A stretch of DNA of 64,000 nucleotides, taken from contig JBEKBH010000014.1 of NCBI GenBank assembly GCA_050015495.1, positions 32,518 to 96,517 of the forward strand, read 5' to 3'. Positions 8,051-16,506 of the stretch are shown piece by piece (positions within the stretch are counted from its first letter, which is position 1; every line of letters begins with the position of its first letter). Origin of the DNA: Palsa-1439 sp050015495. Lineage in GTDB: Bacteria; Verrucomicrobiota; Verrucomicrobiia; Palsa-1439. The notes beneath the pieces are model-generated. The model was not told the DNA's origin. It was given only the letters and a program-made list of their open reading frames with translations, and searched no databases. Made by a program: the position numbers and the translations under genes.

Positions 8051-9328
8051 GTGAACTTCGAGGTCCTCTATTCGGCAGCGCACGCGGAATTTCCAGACAC
8101 GGAACCGCTCGGGGGCGGGAAAGCGGTTGCGGACTATTTGATTCGCGAATGGCGCGAGCACCAGCCGTTTTCGCTCACGGTGCTGAGTCCCAGATCGTTG
8201 GGGCTACTCGACAAAACCCACCCCTGCCCCTCCCAAGAGGGGAAAACAACGGGATACTCCCCTCCACCGGAGGGGTTGGGGGTGGGTTTGTTCCACTCAC
8301 ACAAGTCGCTCGCCGAGTTGAGCGAGTTGGAGTATGCCCGGTTTTGCCGAGAGTTTGAGCGCGCGGCAACGGCGGAAATCCTGAAGCGCGACCCGCGACA
8401 GTGCGTCGTCCTGAGCAACGACATTAGCGAGGGACCGGACTTTGGCACGCTTGGCGAACGAGGCTACTGCATCGTGACGATCTTTCACGTCGACGTCGTC
8501 GAGTATTTCACCCGGTTCTATCTGCGCGGACTGGTCTGCCCGGAAACGGCCGCGCGCTTCCGCTGGTTCGGCGTGATGCCCGACGTCCTGCGGCTGGTGT
8601 TCGAGAAACAATATCAATGTGTGCGACAGAGCGCGCGGATCGTCGTGCCGTCGCCGCCCATGAAGGAGATGATCTTGCGGTGCTACCCGTGGTGCCCGAC
8701 GGAGAAGATCGTGGTGTTGCCGTGGGGTGATGTTTCCGCGCGCGACGCGGCAGGCCCGGTCCCGGAAACTTTCGGGACCTCCGACCCCATCGCTGACGAC
8801 GAGGTTGTCATCATGACGTTGAGCCGGTTGTCGCCCGAAAAAGGGATCGAGCGACTGCTGGCTGCCCTTCCCCATGTGGACGCGCACGGGAAGAGACTCC
8901 GCATATTCATCTGTGGCGGGGCGGCGTACATGAAAGGGCGCGCGTACGAACGGAAGCTGCGCCGACTCGCGGAAAGCGTCACCACCCCACGCGTCGAGTT
9001 CACGGGTCATGTGGTCGGCGCGGAAAAAGCCGCGCTATTGCAACGGGCCGACATTTTCGTCTCCCCATCGCGTCACGAAAGTTACGGCCTGACGATTGCC
9101 GAGGCGCTGGCGGCGGGTTGCCGCGTGATCTCACACAACCATTACGGCGCGGAGGGCAAGATTGTGGACTGCTCCGATCCACGGGCGTTCGGGCAAGTAC
9201 TGGGTGACATGATCGGCCAGGGCCGCACCCGAAAGGCCGAGACTTTGAACCCTGAACCCTCACACGCGGCCGAGCAATTGACGGAACTACTGGCTAGTTC
9301 GCTGCAGGGTGAGCGGCGATCGCCTTGA
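8051..9328 (+). CDS. GT4-family glycosyltransferase with in-frame palindromic insert
   Basis: 425 residues from GTG 8051 (the longer open frame overlaps the aminopeptidase out of frame). The C-terminal GT-B half shows LSRLSPEKGIERLLAAL, the acceptor/donor region IFVSPSRHESYGLTIAEAL with the E-x7-E catalytic pair, and AGCRVISHNHYGA. N-terminal half: VLYSAAHAEFPDTEPLGGG. It likely transfers a sugar from a nucleotide donor to a glycan or lipid acceptor; acceptor unknown. Residues ~56-79 (KTHPCPSQEGK...PPPEGLGVG) are encoded by an inverted pair of palindromic elements, a probable recent insertion in a surface loop. Follows the aminopeptidase by 28 bases. Confidence 0.82.
   Translation: MNFEVLYSAAHAEFPDTEPLGGGKAVADYLIREWREHQPFSLTVLSPRSLGLLDKTHPCPSQEGKTTGYSPPPEGLGVGLFHSHKSLAELSELEYARFCREFERAATAEILKRDPRQCVVLSNDISEGPDFGTLGERGYCIVTIFHVDVVEYFTRFYLRGLVCPETAARFRWFGVMPDVLRLVFEKQYQCVRQSARIVVPSPPMKEMILRCYPWCPTEKIVVLPWGDVSARDAAGPVPETFGTSDPIADDEVVIMTLSRLSPEKGIERLLAALPHVDAHGKRLRIFICGGAAYMKGRAYERKLRRLAESVTTPRVEFTGHVVGAEKAALLQRADIFVSPSRHESYGLTIAEALAAGCRVISHNHYGAEGKIVDCSDPRAFGQVLGDMIGQGRTRKAETLNPEPSHAAEQLTELLASSLQGERRSP
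8216..8287 (+). repeat. In-frame inverted pair of CCCACCCC/GGAGGGG elements in the GT4 gene
   Basis: Left unit 8216-8242 (CCCACCCCTGCCCCTCCC...GAGGGG) and right unit 8259-8287, whose complement is CCCACCCCCAACCCCTCC-GGT-GGAGGGG, separated by 16 nt. The right unit matches the two elements bracketing the DUF559 gene at 58878-59349 except in the hairpin loop. Length is 72 bp, a multiple of three, with no stop in the host frame. Confidence 0.9.
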
Positions 9329-9367
9329 GGCAGTAGCAATCCCGCACACTTGCTGCAATTCTAGGCC

Positions 9368-9396
9368 TTGATGTTTGCGCACGGGTTTGCTATGTT
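9368..9396 (+). promoter_or_regulatory. Putative promoter of acetyltransferase gene
   Basis: TTGATG, 17-nt spacer, TATGTT, 27 nt upstream of the GTG start; AGGAAACGGG further down may be the ribosome binding site. Confidence 0.4.
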
Positions 9397-9423
9397 AGCC
9401 GCCATAGGAAACGGGCGCATATA

Positions 9424-9999
9424 GTGGACGATATACTCGAGCGTTATCCGAAGACCGTGGCCATCAAGGGCAATGCGGAAGCCACGTTGCGCCCGTTGGA
9501 GGCGTCCGACGAAAAGTCGTTCCATGAATTCTTCTGCGCGGTTCCCGAGACGGAACGCCTATTGTTCAAGCACCGCGTCACCGAACCGGAGGTCATCCAC
9601 GATTGGTGCCAACACATCGATTACGGAAAAATCCTGCCGCTCGTGGCCATCGTGGACGGCAAAATCGTGGCCGACGCGTCGCTTCACCAGCAGCTTGGCG
9701 GTTGGAAACGCCACATCGGCCGGATCAGCGTCGTCGTTCATCCCAACTATCGTGGGCGCGGTCTCGCGCGGGCATTGGTCCACGAATTGATCGAGATCGC
9801 CCGTGACGTTGGCCTGGAAAAACTGGAAGCCGAATTCATGGGAGAACAGCAGGCGGCCCGGCTCGTGTTTGCCGAAGCGGGCTTCAGTGATTTGCTGGTC
9901 ATTGCCGATTATGTCAAGGACATGCAGGCCATCTCGCATGACTATGTGTTGATGGGCCGTCACATCATTACCGACGAAGAATACGCCGGGACGGGTTGA
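9424..9999 (+). CDS. GNAT-family N-acetyltransferase
   Basis: 191 residues, GTG start. The acetyl-CoA binding motif A is VVVHPNYRGRGLARALVHELIEIA (R/Q-x-x-G-x-G/A), followed by LEKLEAEFMGEQQAARLVFAEAGF. N-terminal strand TLRPLEASDEKSFHEFF is typical. The acyl acceptor cannot be inferred. It stands alone between the glycosyltransferase and a convergent LacI-type regulator. Confidence 0.85.
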   Translation: MDDILERYPKTVAIKGNAEATLRPLEASDEKSFHEFFCAVPETERLLFKHRVTEPEVIHDWCQHIDYGKILPLVAIVDGKIVADASLHQQLGGWKRHIGRISVVVHPNYRGRGLARALVHELIEIARDVGLEKLEAEFMGEQQAARLVFAEAGFSDLLVIADYVKDMQAISHDYVLMGRHIITDEEYAGTG

Positions 10000-10011
10000 T
10001 TCCTCGCGGAA

Positions 10012-11070
10012 TCAAATCGTCGGCACTGTGACACCGTCCTTGAGCCGCGCGCCGCACGATTCACGGACAGTGAGATAAATCGGTAAGACTTCCTGTACAC
10101 GGCTGACCTTGCCGTGGACCAGATCCACCAGGCGCTCGCAGGCGAGTTTGCCGATCTCATACAGGGGTTGGTGGACCGTCGTCAGTCCCGGAATCGCAAA
10201 ACTCGCCTGGGGAATATCGTCAAACCCGACCACCGCAACGTCCTGCGGCACGCGCAGGCCGAGTTCCGTGAGCTTCTTGATCGCGCCGAGCGCCATCTTA
10301 TCGTTCAACGAGAAAATTGCCGTAACCTCCGGGTTTCGCCGCAACAATTCCTCCGCGGCCTTCATCCCGCCCTCCTCCGTCAGCCGCCCGTCCACAATCA
10401 GGTTCGGATCGGACCCGATTCCACTGTCCTCGAAGACTTCCTCGACCGCCTCAATCATGTCCTGGCTGGTCTGGATTTCGCCGACGCCGCCGGCGATAAC
10501 CCCGATCCGCTCATGTCCCAGACGGACAAGGTGCTTGGCCGCCTGCCACGCGCCGTAGCGGTAATTCGAGACGACATAATTGAGATCGAATTCCTTCGAG
10601 TAATTGTTCACCAGCAGGAACGGCCGCGCGCCGTCCGTCAACTCGGAGACGAACCGATGCCGTGAGTTCGCGCCGATGAACAGGATGCCATCGACAAACC
10701 TCTGGTCGTAGAGTTGGCGATACTCCTTCTTTTCGACAAATTCGTTGCGGGCAACTTCGAGCAGGATCTTGTAGCCAAGCTGGCTCGCGCGCTCGTAGAT
10801 GCCACTGACAATCTCGCCAAAATACACGTCGGCGAACGCATGGCGGAGCTGCGGCACGAGAACGGCCATGGTCCGCGTGTGCCGCCACGCCAGCGCGCGC
10901 GCCATACGGTTGGGTTGATAACCGAGGCGCTCGATCGTCTTCAGCACGCGCGCCCGGGTGGTTTGGCTGATCCGGGGATTTTCGTTGAGCACGAGGGAAA
11001 CCGTGGACAACGAGACGCCGCTTTGTTCGGCGATGTCCCTGATCGTGTAGCGCCTCCTGAACTCGTTCAT
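10012..11070 (-). CDS. LacI-family transcriptional regulator
   Basis: 352 residues. N-terminal helix-turn-helix with hinge: TIRDIAEQSGVSLSTVSLVLNENPRISQTTRARVLKTIERLGYQPN, then a periplasmic-binding-protein-like effector domain (VDGILFIG, VVSNYRYGAWQAAKHLVRLGHERIGVIAG, AIFSLNDKMALGAIKKL, DVAVVGFDDIPQASFAIPGLTTVHQP). It likely represses carbohydrate genes in response to a sugar, but no sugar catabolic gene is adjacent, so the target is unknown or distant. ATG 11070 begins exactly at the domain start; AAAGGCAAG precedes it. The longer upstream frame has no homology. Confidence 0.93.
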   Translation of the reverse strand: MNEFRRRYTIRDIAEQSGVSLSTVSLVLNENPRISQTTRARVLKTIERLGYQPNRMARALAWRHTRTMAVLVPQLRHAFADVYFGEIVSGIYERASQLGYKILLEVARNEFVEKKEYRQLYDQRFVDGILFIGANSRHRFVSELTDGARPFLLVNNYSKEFDLNYVVSNYRYGAWQAAKHLVRLGHERIGVIAGGVGEIQTSQDMIEAVEEVFEDSGIGSDPNLIVDGRLTEEGGMKAAEELLRRNPEVTAIFSLNDKMALGAIKKLTELGLRVPQDVAVVGFDDIPQASFAIPGLTTVHQPLYEIGKLACERLVDLVHGKVSRVQEVLPIYLTVRESCGARLKDGVTVPTI

Positions 11071-11380
11071 TCGACTTGCCTTTCGCTCAAGGGATCGCCC
11101 TTCCCTTGCGCCCGTCCGGGTCGTTTGTATGACTCCCCCCGCGGCTGCGCACTCCCAACCCTCACCAACTGCAACTCGTTGCCCGTCGTCCGCGCCGAGG
11201 GCCGATCTGACACTCGCGTGTGCCGGCCGCGAAAAACCAGCCTTCCTACACGTGCTCACTCTTCTAAAACCAACGGGGGCCACAGTCAATGGAATTGTTA
11301 AACCGTTCTCCCGCCGACCTCGGTCCCCGAACGGGCTTCGCAGAGTTGCGGGGCCGGTTCTTTTTGTGTACAAACCGTGA
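11071..11380. other. Gene-free divergent region (310 bases)
   Basis: Lies between the LacI-type regulator and the PlsC-like gene. It holds the Shine-Dalgarno-like AAAGGCAAG of the regulator. No convincing promoter pair, operator palindrome, small ORF or RNA was found. A GC-rich imperfect stem (CGGTCCCC/GGGGCCGG) followed by TTCTTTTTG at about 11319-11368 resembles a terminator on the + strand, but no + strand transcript upstream needs one. Confidence 0.5.
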
Positions 11381-12043
11381 ATGCGCCCCGGCTTCTACCT
11401 GCTCTACTACGGCGTCGGCAAATCGCTGTTCACGATCATCTTTCGCGTCATCTTCCGCACCCGCGTCGCGGGACGCGAACGCATCCCACGCGAGGACGGG
11501 CTTCTCATCGTCTCCAACCACATCAGTTTTGCCGATCCTCCCCTCCTCGGCGCGGTGATGCCCCGCCCCGTCGAATTCATGACCATGGTCGAGATGTTTC
11601 GCAAACCATGGATGGCGCGTCTCCTGCGCACGATCGGGTGTTTCCCCATCGACCGCTCCCGCGTGGACCAACGCGCCGTGCGCGAGGCCATCCGACGCCT
11701 CCGCGCCGGGCGCTGCATTGCGATCTTCCCCGAAGGCGGAATCCGTCTCACGCAGAAATCCGTGCTCGGCGGCGACCCGGACATCAAACCCGGAGCCGGC
11801 GCGATCGCGTTGCTCGCCCACGCGGTGATCCTGCCCGTCATCATCCGCGATACCCGCAAGCCATACGTCGCCCGCAACTGGCTCCCGATCCATCGGGGCC
11901 GGCTCCGCCGCGAGACCATCGGCATCACGTTCGGCCAGCCATTCTGTCTGTGGAACCCTCACGATTCGGCCGCGGAAGAACGTCGCGAGCGCGCCGAAAT
12001 CGTGGTCCGCCAACAGCTCCTGAAAACCGTTGAACTGGACTGA
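11381..12043 (+). CDS. plsC: 1-acyl-sn-glycerol-3-phosphate acyltransferase-like (PlsC family)
   Basis: 220 residues. The HX4D-type acyltransferase motif is SNHISFADPP (NHxxxxD, with Asn before His), block III is FPEGGIRL, and GAGAIALLAHAVILPVII is the fourth block. N-terminal hydrophobic stretch LLYYGVGKSLFTIIFRVIF anchors it at the inner membrane. It likely acylates lysophosphatidate in phospholipid synthesis, although the family also contains lysophospholipid and ornithine-lipid acyltransferases. Stop lies 20 bases before the next gene. Confidence 0.85.
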   Translation: MRPGFYLLYYGVGKSLFTIIFRVIFRTRVAGRERIPREDGLLIVSNHISFADPPLLGAVMPRPVEFMTMVEMFRKPWMARLLRTIGCFPIDRSRVDQRAVREAIRRLRAGRCIAIFPEGGIRLTQKSVLGGDPDIKPGAGAIALLAHAVILPVIIRDTRKPYVARNWLPIHRGRLRRETIGITFGQPFCLWNPHDSAAEERRERAEIVVRQQLLKTVELD

Positions 12044-12057
12044 CGTTCTGCTACAGT
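12030..12057 (+). promoter_or_regulatory. Putative promoter giving a leaderless hydrolase mRNA
   Basis: TTGAAC, 16-nt spacer, TACAGT; the -10 box ends 6 nt before GTG 12064, so transcription would begin at the start codon. It lies in the end of the preceding coding region. Confidence 0.4.
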
Positions 12058-12063
12058 CGACCC

Positions 12064-12900
12064 GTGTTCCGTAACGCTCTGGCAGCTCTGTTGACGCTCC
12101 TCGCCGCCCAACCTCTGGTCTCGGGCCAGATGACCCGCCCGGTCCATCTTCGCACCACGGACAACGTGGGCATCGTCGGGACGTATTATCCGGTCCGACA
12201 AAACCCCGCGCCGGCCGTTCTGCTCATCCATTCCGTGGAACGGGACCGCAACGTCTGGGCCAGTTTCGCCGCGACCCTCCAGAAGAACGGCCTCGCCGCG
12301 CTGGCCATTGACCTGCGTGGCTACGGCGAGAGCACCCGCAAATTGACCGCGGACGGCCCGGTCACGCTGGACGTTCGCACCTTCACCGGCGGCGATTATC
12401 GAGACATGATGCTCGACGTGGAAACCGCCTTTGACTGGCTGCAAGCCCAACCGGAAATCGACGGGAAACATATCGCGTTGATCGGGGAAAGTTTTGGCGC
12501 CAACATCGTGCTGCGATACGCGGCGGTCAACGAGGACATTGCCGCCATCGTGGTTCTCAGTCCGGGCATCACCTATCGCGGTGTGCGGACCGATGACATC
12601 ATCTCCCAGGTGTCGCACGCGCCCCTGCGCATGTTCGTGTCGCAGTACGACCCGTTTGCCTTCGAGTCGTCCAAGCGCCTCCTCGAAATCCGCAAGGAAA
12701 CGGGCACCCCCACGGCGACCAACGAACTGACCATTTGCACGGGCAACCTGCACGGGGCCAACATGCTCCTCGGCGTGAGAAGTCTTCCCCAGATCGTCGT
12801 CAACTGGCTGAAGGATGCCTTCACGCATCCGCCCGCCTCCTCGTCCGCGCCCCCGGCCAACGCTGTCCCGCCTGAACCCGCGCCCGTTCCCGCAAAATGA
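12064..12900 (+). CDS. Secreted alpha/beta-hydrolase (dienelactone hydrolase-like fold)
   Basis: 278 residues, GTG start, signal peptide ALAALLTLLAAQPLVSGQ. Strand/oxyanion segment AVLLIHSVERDRNVW, nucleophile elbow LIGESFGANI (G-x-S-x-G; Ser ~145), acid candidate FVSQYDPF and His in CTGNLHGANML complete a catalytic triad. Proline-rich C-terminal tail. An esterase or peptidase acting in the periplasm is likely; the substrate is unknown. The stop overlaps the start of the rhomboid gene by ATGA, so the two are translationally coupled. Confidence 0.82.
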   Translation: MFRNALAALLTLLAAQPLVSGQMTRPVHLRTTDNVGIVGTYYPVRQNPAPAVLLIHSVERDRNVWASFAATLQKNGLAALAIDLRGYGESTRKLTADGPVTLDVRTFTGGDYRDMMLDVETAFDWLQAQPEIDGKHIALIGESFGANIVLRYAAVNEDIAAIVVLSPGITYRGVRTDDIISQVSHAPLRMFVSQYDPFAFESSKRLLEIRKETGTPTATNELTICTGNLHGANMLLGVRSLPQIVVNWLKDAFTHPPASSSAPPANAVPPEPAPVPAK

Positions 12901-13574
12901 TCCCATTGCGAGACGATCGACCGCCTCGCACGTTTGCGTTCGCCACCCTCGCAATCGTCGCCGCCAATGTCGCCGTCTTCTGGCACGAACTTTCCCTCGG
13001 CAGCCCGGGCCGACTCGACGCGTTCTTCGCCAACTTCGCCCTCACCCCGGCCGACCTGACACACGCGCCCTCGCCCAACGCCGCCCGCACCGTCTTCACC
13101 TCGATGTTCCTGCACGGCGGCTGGGCTCACATCATCGGCAACATGTGGTTTCTCTGGATTTTCGGAAGGAACGTCGAGGATTCCATCGGCCACTTTAAGT
13201 TCATCGTCTTCTACCTGCTTTGTGGCATGGCCGCCGCGGCGGCCCAGGTTGGCCTCTCGCCGGATTCGACCGTCCCGATGATCGGCGCCAGCGGGGCCAT
13301 TTCCGGAGTGCTCGGCGCGTACCTGTTGTTGTTCCCCCGCGCCCGCGTGCTCGTGCTGTTCCCGATCTGGATCTTCTTTCGCGTTTTCTACGTGCCCGCG
13401 CTCCTGTTCCTCGTGTTCTGGTTCGGTCTGCAACTGCTCAGCGGCATGGCCGTCCTCAATAGCATGGACGTCGACGGCGGCGGAGTCGCCTTCTGGGCGC
13501 ACGTCGGTGGGTTCATCGCGGGAATGTTCCTCATCCCCGTCTTCAAGAAACGCGGCGTCAGGCTCTTTCAATAG
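12897..13574 (+). CDS. Rhomboid-family intramembrane serine protease
   Basis: 225 residues with six or more membrane helices. Catalytic Ser in GASGAISG and His in WAHVGGFIAG; the HGGWAHIIGNMWFLWIFGRNVED segment carries the conserved N-terminal rhomboid motifs. Cleaves transmembrane substrates within the membrane. Coupled to the upstream secreted hydrolase; whether they act together is unknown. A second rhomboid occurs at 30718-31617, of a different subtype. Confidence 0.92.
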   Translation: MIPLRDDRPPRTFAFATLAIVAANVAVFWHELSLGSPGRLDAFFANFALTPADLTHAPSPNAARTVFTSMFLHGGWAHIIGNMWFLWIFGRNVEDSIGHFKFIVFYLLCGMAAAAAQVGLSPDSTVPMIGASGAISGVLGAYLLLFPRARVLVLFPIWIFFRVFYVPALLFLVFWFGLQLLSGMAVLNSMDVDGGGVAFWAHVGGFIAGMFLIPVFKKRGVRLFQ

Positions 13575-13655
13575 CCCAAAACGCCCCAACAGCCGTGTCC
13601 GACACCCCGACCGATCCCATTTTGCGGAGAAGCCGAGGCGCGAGGGTAGCGCCGA

Positions 13656-13752
13656 GACGGGGCCGTGTCGTTCCGGCACCCAGAGGGCGACGCGAACGGG
13701 CGTGAGCGAAGCCAAACGAACCCAACGAAAAGCGGTGTCGAAGGGCCCCGTC
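13656..13752. repeat. Possible repetitive element bounded by a 9-bp inverted repeat
   Basis: GACGGGGCC (13656-13664) and GGCCCCGTC (13744-13752) are perfect inverses around a 79-nt core of unusual purine-rich sequence; GTGTCG recurs just inside both ends. It lies in a 269-base gap without a gene. Whether it is repeated elsewhere cannot be seen from this window. Confidence 0.4.
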
Positions 13753-13843
13753 CCAACCCCGCGTTCGCCCATCGTCCCAACCGGGGAGAGGCGTCGAACT
13801 GTAAACACTGGTCGCGCGTGGCAAACTCGGATAAACTCTTCGC

Positions 13844-15856
13844 GTGTTGAAACTGCGTCAGCTCATCCCCACGTTGATACTCGCCGCCGGCATTTGGGCG
13901 TATCACAATAGCTTCGCGGTGCCATTTCTCTTCGATGATCATTCCTCGGTTGAGGACAATCTGACCATTCGCCATCTGTGGCCGATCTGGAACGTGCTCT
14001 CACCGTCCCCCACCACGTTCGTGGGAGGTCGCCCGGTCGTGAACCTCTCTCTGGCCCTGAACTATGCGCTGGGGGGGACACGTGTTTGGGGGTATCACGC
14101 GCTCAATCTGGCCATCCATGTCCTGGCGGCATTGACGCTGTATGGCATCGTGCGCAGGACATTAGCGCGGCCAGGGTTGCGAGAACGATTTGGCGCGGGG
14201 GCGGAATGGGTCGCCTTGGCGACGGCGGTAATCTGGATGGTTCATCCGTTACAAACCGAGGCCGTGACGTACATCTCCCAGCGGTGCGAGTCGTTGATGG
14301 GGTTGTTCTATCTGCTGAGCCTGTATGGCTTCATTCGAGGCGCGGAATCCCAAAGCTCGCTCGGGTGGTTCACCCTGTCCGTGGCCGCGTGTTTCCTGGG
14401 CGTGGCCAGCAAGGAAGTGATCGTGACGGCTCCGTTGATGGTCCTGCTGTACGATCGGACGTTTGTCAGCGGCACCTTTCGGGAAGCATGGACCCGACAC
14501 CGGCGCCTGCATCTGGGGTTGGCCAGCAGTTGGCTGTTGCTGGGCTGCTCGATCACCGGTTTGCACAACCGCGGCGTCGGCTATGGCCCGGGGCTTACGG
14601 GCTGGGACTATGCGCTGACGGAATGTCGAGTAGTCGCCCATTACCTCCGGCTGGCTGTTTGGCCACATCCGCTGATTTTCGACTACGGGGAGTATGTGCC
14701 GACACGGCATCTGGCGGCCGTGGTGCCGTACGCACTGATTCTGGCGGTCCTGGCAATCGGCGTTTTATTCGCACTGAAGCGGCATCCGGCCATCGGGTTT
14801 GTTGGGGCTTGGTTCTTCGTGATTCTGGCCCCGACCTCCAGCGTGGTGCCGATTATGGCATCACCGATGGCGGAACACCGGATGTATCTGCCGCTGGCAT
14901 CCGTGGTCGCGCTGACCGTGTGCGGCTCGGTTGCGCTCGGGAAGCGTCTGTTCCATGAGCGGCAGGGCGTTGTGCTCGGATCCATGGCGGGCGCGTTTGT
15001 GGTGGCGCTGCTCACGTTTCTGACAATCCAACGCAATCGCGACTACATCTCGGAGGCGACCATTTGGCAGGATACTGTGGAGAAACATCCCCACAGCCCT
15101 CGGGCGCGCTACAACTTCGGGGTCCTCTTGGTTCAACAGGGCCGGTTGCGGGAGGCAATCGGGCAGTACGAACAGGCCCTGCGGATCAAGCCCGATTACG
15201 CCGAGGTACACTACAACCTGGGGGTCGCCTTGGTCCAACTGGGCCGACTGCCGGAGGCGATCGGGCAGTACGAGCAGGCCCTGCGGATCAAGCCCGATTT
15301 CGCCGAGGCTCACAACAATCTCGGGCTCGCCTTGATGGGACAAGGCCGCCTGCTGGAGGCAATCGCCCACTACGAGCTGTCATTGCGGATCAAACCCGAT
15401 GACGCCGAGGCTCACTACAATCTCGGGCTCGCCTTGATGGGACAAGGCCGCCTGCCGGAGGCGATCCACCACTACGAGCAGTCATTGCGGATCAAACCCG
15501 ATGACGCCGAGGCTCACAACAACCTCGGGAATGCGTTGCTCCATGCAGGCAAGGTGCCGGAGGCGATCGGGCATTATGAACAGGCCCTGCGGATCAAGCC
15601 CGATTTCGCCGAGGCTCACAACAATCTCGGGCTCGCCTTGGTCCAACTGGGCCGACTGCCGGAGGCGATGGAGCATTGGGAGCAAGCGCTGCGGATCAAA
15701 CCCGATTATGCCGAGGCGCATTACAACCTCGGGGTCGCTTTCGAGCAAGCCGGCCGCGTTCAGGAAGCGATCGGGCACTATGAGCAGGCCCTGCGAATCA
15801 AACCGGATTTTGTCCCCGCTCAAAGCAACCTGGCGAAAGCACGGGCTGCTCAATGA
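13844..15856 (+). CDS. GT-C-like membrane protein with C-terminal TPR array (TMTC/DUF1736-type)
   Basis: 670 residues, GTG start. Residues 1-~405 hold about ten membrane helices with the GT-C signature near the N-terminus (VPFLFDDHSSVEDN, an Asp-Asp loop) and GGRPVVNLSLALNYALGG, as in TMTC O-mannosyltransferase-like proteins. From ~residue 420 to the end there are about seven tetratricopeptide repeats of 34 residues with consensus AEAHNNLGLALxxxGRLPEAIxHYEQALRIKPDx. The repeats are nearly identical at DNA level. Likely a membrane glycosyltransferase with a protein-interaction tail. A -10-like TAAACT ends 6 nt before the start. Confidence 0.8.
   Translation: MLKLRQLIPTLILAAGIWAYHNSFAVPFLFDDHSSVEDNLTIRHLWPIWNVLSPSPTTFVGGRPVVNLSLALNYALGGTRVWGYHALNLAIHVLAALTLYGIVRRTLARPGLRERFGAGAEWVALATAVIWMVHPLQTEAVTYISQRCESLMGLFYLLSLYGFIRGAESQSSLGWFTLSVAACFLGVASKEVIVTAPLMVLLYDRTFVSGTFREAWTRHRRLHLGLASSWLLLGCSITGLHNRGVGYGPGLTGWDYALTECRVVAHYLRLAVWPHPLIFDYGEYVPTRHLAAVVPYALILAVLAIGVLFALKRHPAIGFVGAWFFVILAPTSSVVPIMASPMAEHRMYLPLASVVALTVCGSVALGKRLFHERQGVVLGSMAGAFVVALLTFLTIQRNRDYISEATIWQDTVEKHPHSPRARYNFGVLLVQQGRLREAIGQYEQALRIKPDYAEVHYNLGVALVQLGRLPEAIGQYEQALRIKPDFAEAHNNLGLALMGQGRLLEAIAHYELSLRIKPDDAEAHYNLGLALMGQGRLPEAIHHYEQSLRIKPDDAEAHNNLGNALLHAGKVPEAIGHYEQALRIKPDFAEAHNNLGLALVQLGRLPEAMEHWEQALRIKPDYAEAHYNLGVAFEQAGRVQEAIGHYEQALRIKPDFVPAQSNLAKARAAQ
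15130..15840 (+). repeat. Near-identical 102-bp tandem repeats encoding TPRs
   Basis: Blocks such as GCGGATCAAGCCCGATT, CGCCGAGGCTCACAACAA and CTCGGGCTCGCCTTG recur almost unchanged from unit to unit with a 102-bp period. Identity at synonymous positions shows recent duplication or gene conversion rather than only selection on the TPR fold. Confidence 0.8.
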
Positions 15857-15923
15857 GTGGTTGACTTGCGCACGTCAATCCGTCCCCTCCACCAATCGTC
15901 CAACGCGATGACAGACTCAATCC

Positions 15924-16421
15924 TTACTCGTCATCAACCTGCGGTTGTGGCAGCGGCGCATCGTCGGCATCGTGTTCGCCGATCCAATTGTGGTGGTGTT
16001 CGAGGGTCTTGTCGAGCGTGGCCTTTTGCTTGTCGGTCAGCAAGGTGCGCACCTTGTCCACGTAACCCCTGCGAAGATCCCGGAACCCTTTGCGCAGGTC
16101 AGCCAGCTTCTGGACGGTTGCCTCGTCGCCGGCGTGGCGTGCCTCGCGCATTTCCTGGTGCGCTTCTTCGGGGTCGTAATTGTTGTAGTCGCACCATCTC
16201 TTGGCGTCTTCCTTGAAGTTGGCGGCGATCGCGTCGTACTTCGTCTGTTGCCCGGGCGTCAAGGCCAGGGCTTCGAGCACACGCGGCGGCAACACCGTCA
16301 TGGATCGCACGGGCCGCTGGGCGGGCTGGTTGGAGGGGGACGGTGCGTTCGTGTCGGCGGCTCGAACCGCCGTGGCGGCCACAAGGCCCACCAAGCAAAC
16401 AATTGCAATTCCGCGCCTCAT
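15924..16421 (-). CDS. Spy/LTXXQ-like periplasmic protein
   Basis: 165 residues from ATG 16421; signal peptide GIAIVCLVGLVAATAVRAAD. Two LTxxQ-type motifs, LTPGQQTKYDAI and LTDKQKATLDKTL, frame a long helical region rich in Arg/Glu/Asp (DLRKGFRDLRRGYVDKVR). This is the layout of Spy/CpxP and periplasmic metal-sensor-like proteins, which act as chaperones or stress modulators. His-rich C-terminus (LEHHHNWIGEHDADD) could bind metal. The longer upstream frame lacks a coherent signal peptide. Stands alone. Confidence 0.7.
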   Translation of the reverse strand: MRRGIAIVCLVGLVAATAVRAADTNAPSPSNQPAQRPVRSMTVLPPRVLEALALTPGQQTKYDAIAANFKEDAKRWCDYNNYDPEEAHQEMREARHAGDEATVQKLADLRKGFRDLRRGYVDKVRTLLTDKQKATLDKTLEHHHNWIGEHDADDAPLPQPQVDDE

Positions 16422-16506
16422 CCGCGGCCCATAACATTCCTTACTTTGCCAAATGTCAACGCTTACTTCTGGTGATACCGGGGTGCATCTTGACACTGCC
16501 ACTGAA

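Noticed and set aside
11293..11312. GGAATTGTTAAACCGTTC as a LacI-type operator
   Set aside because: Symmetry is poor and the site lacks the central CG typical of LacI-family operators.
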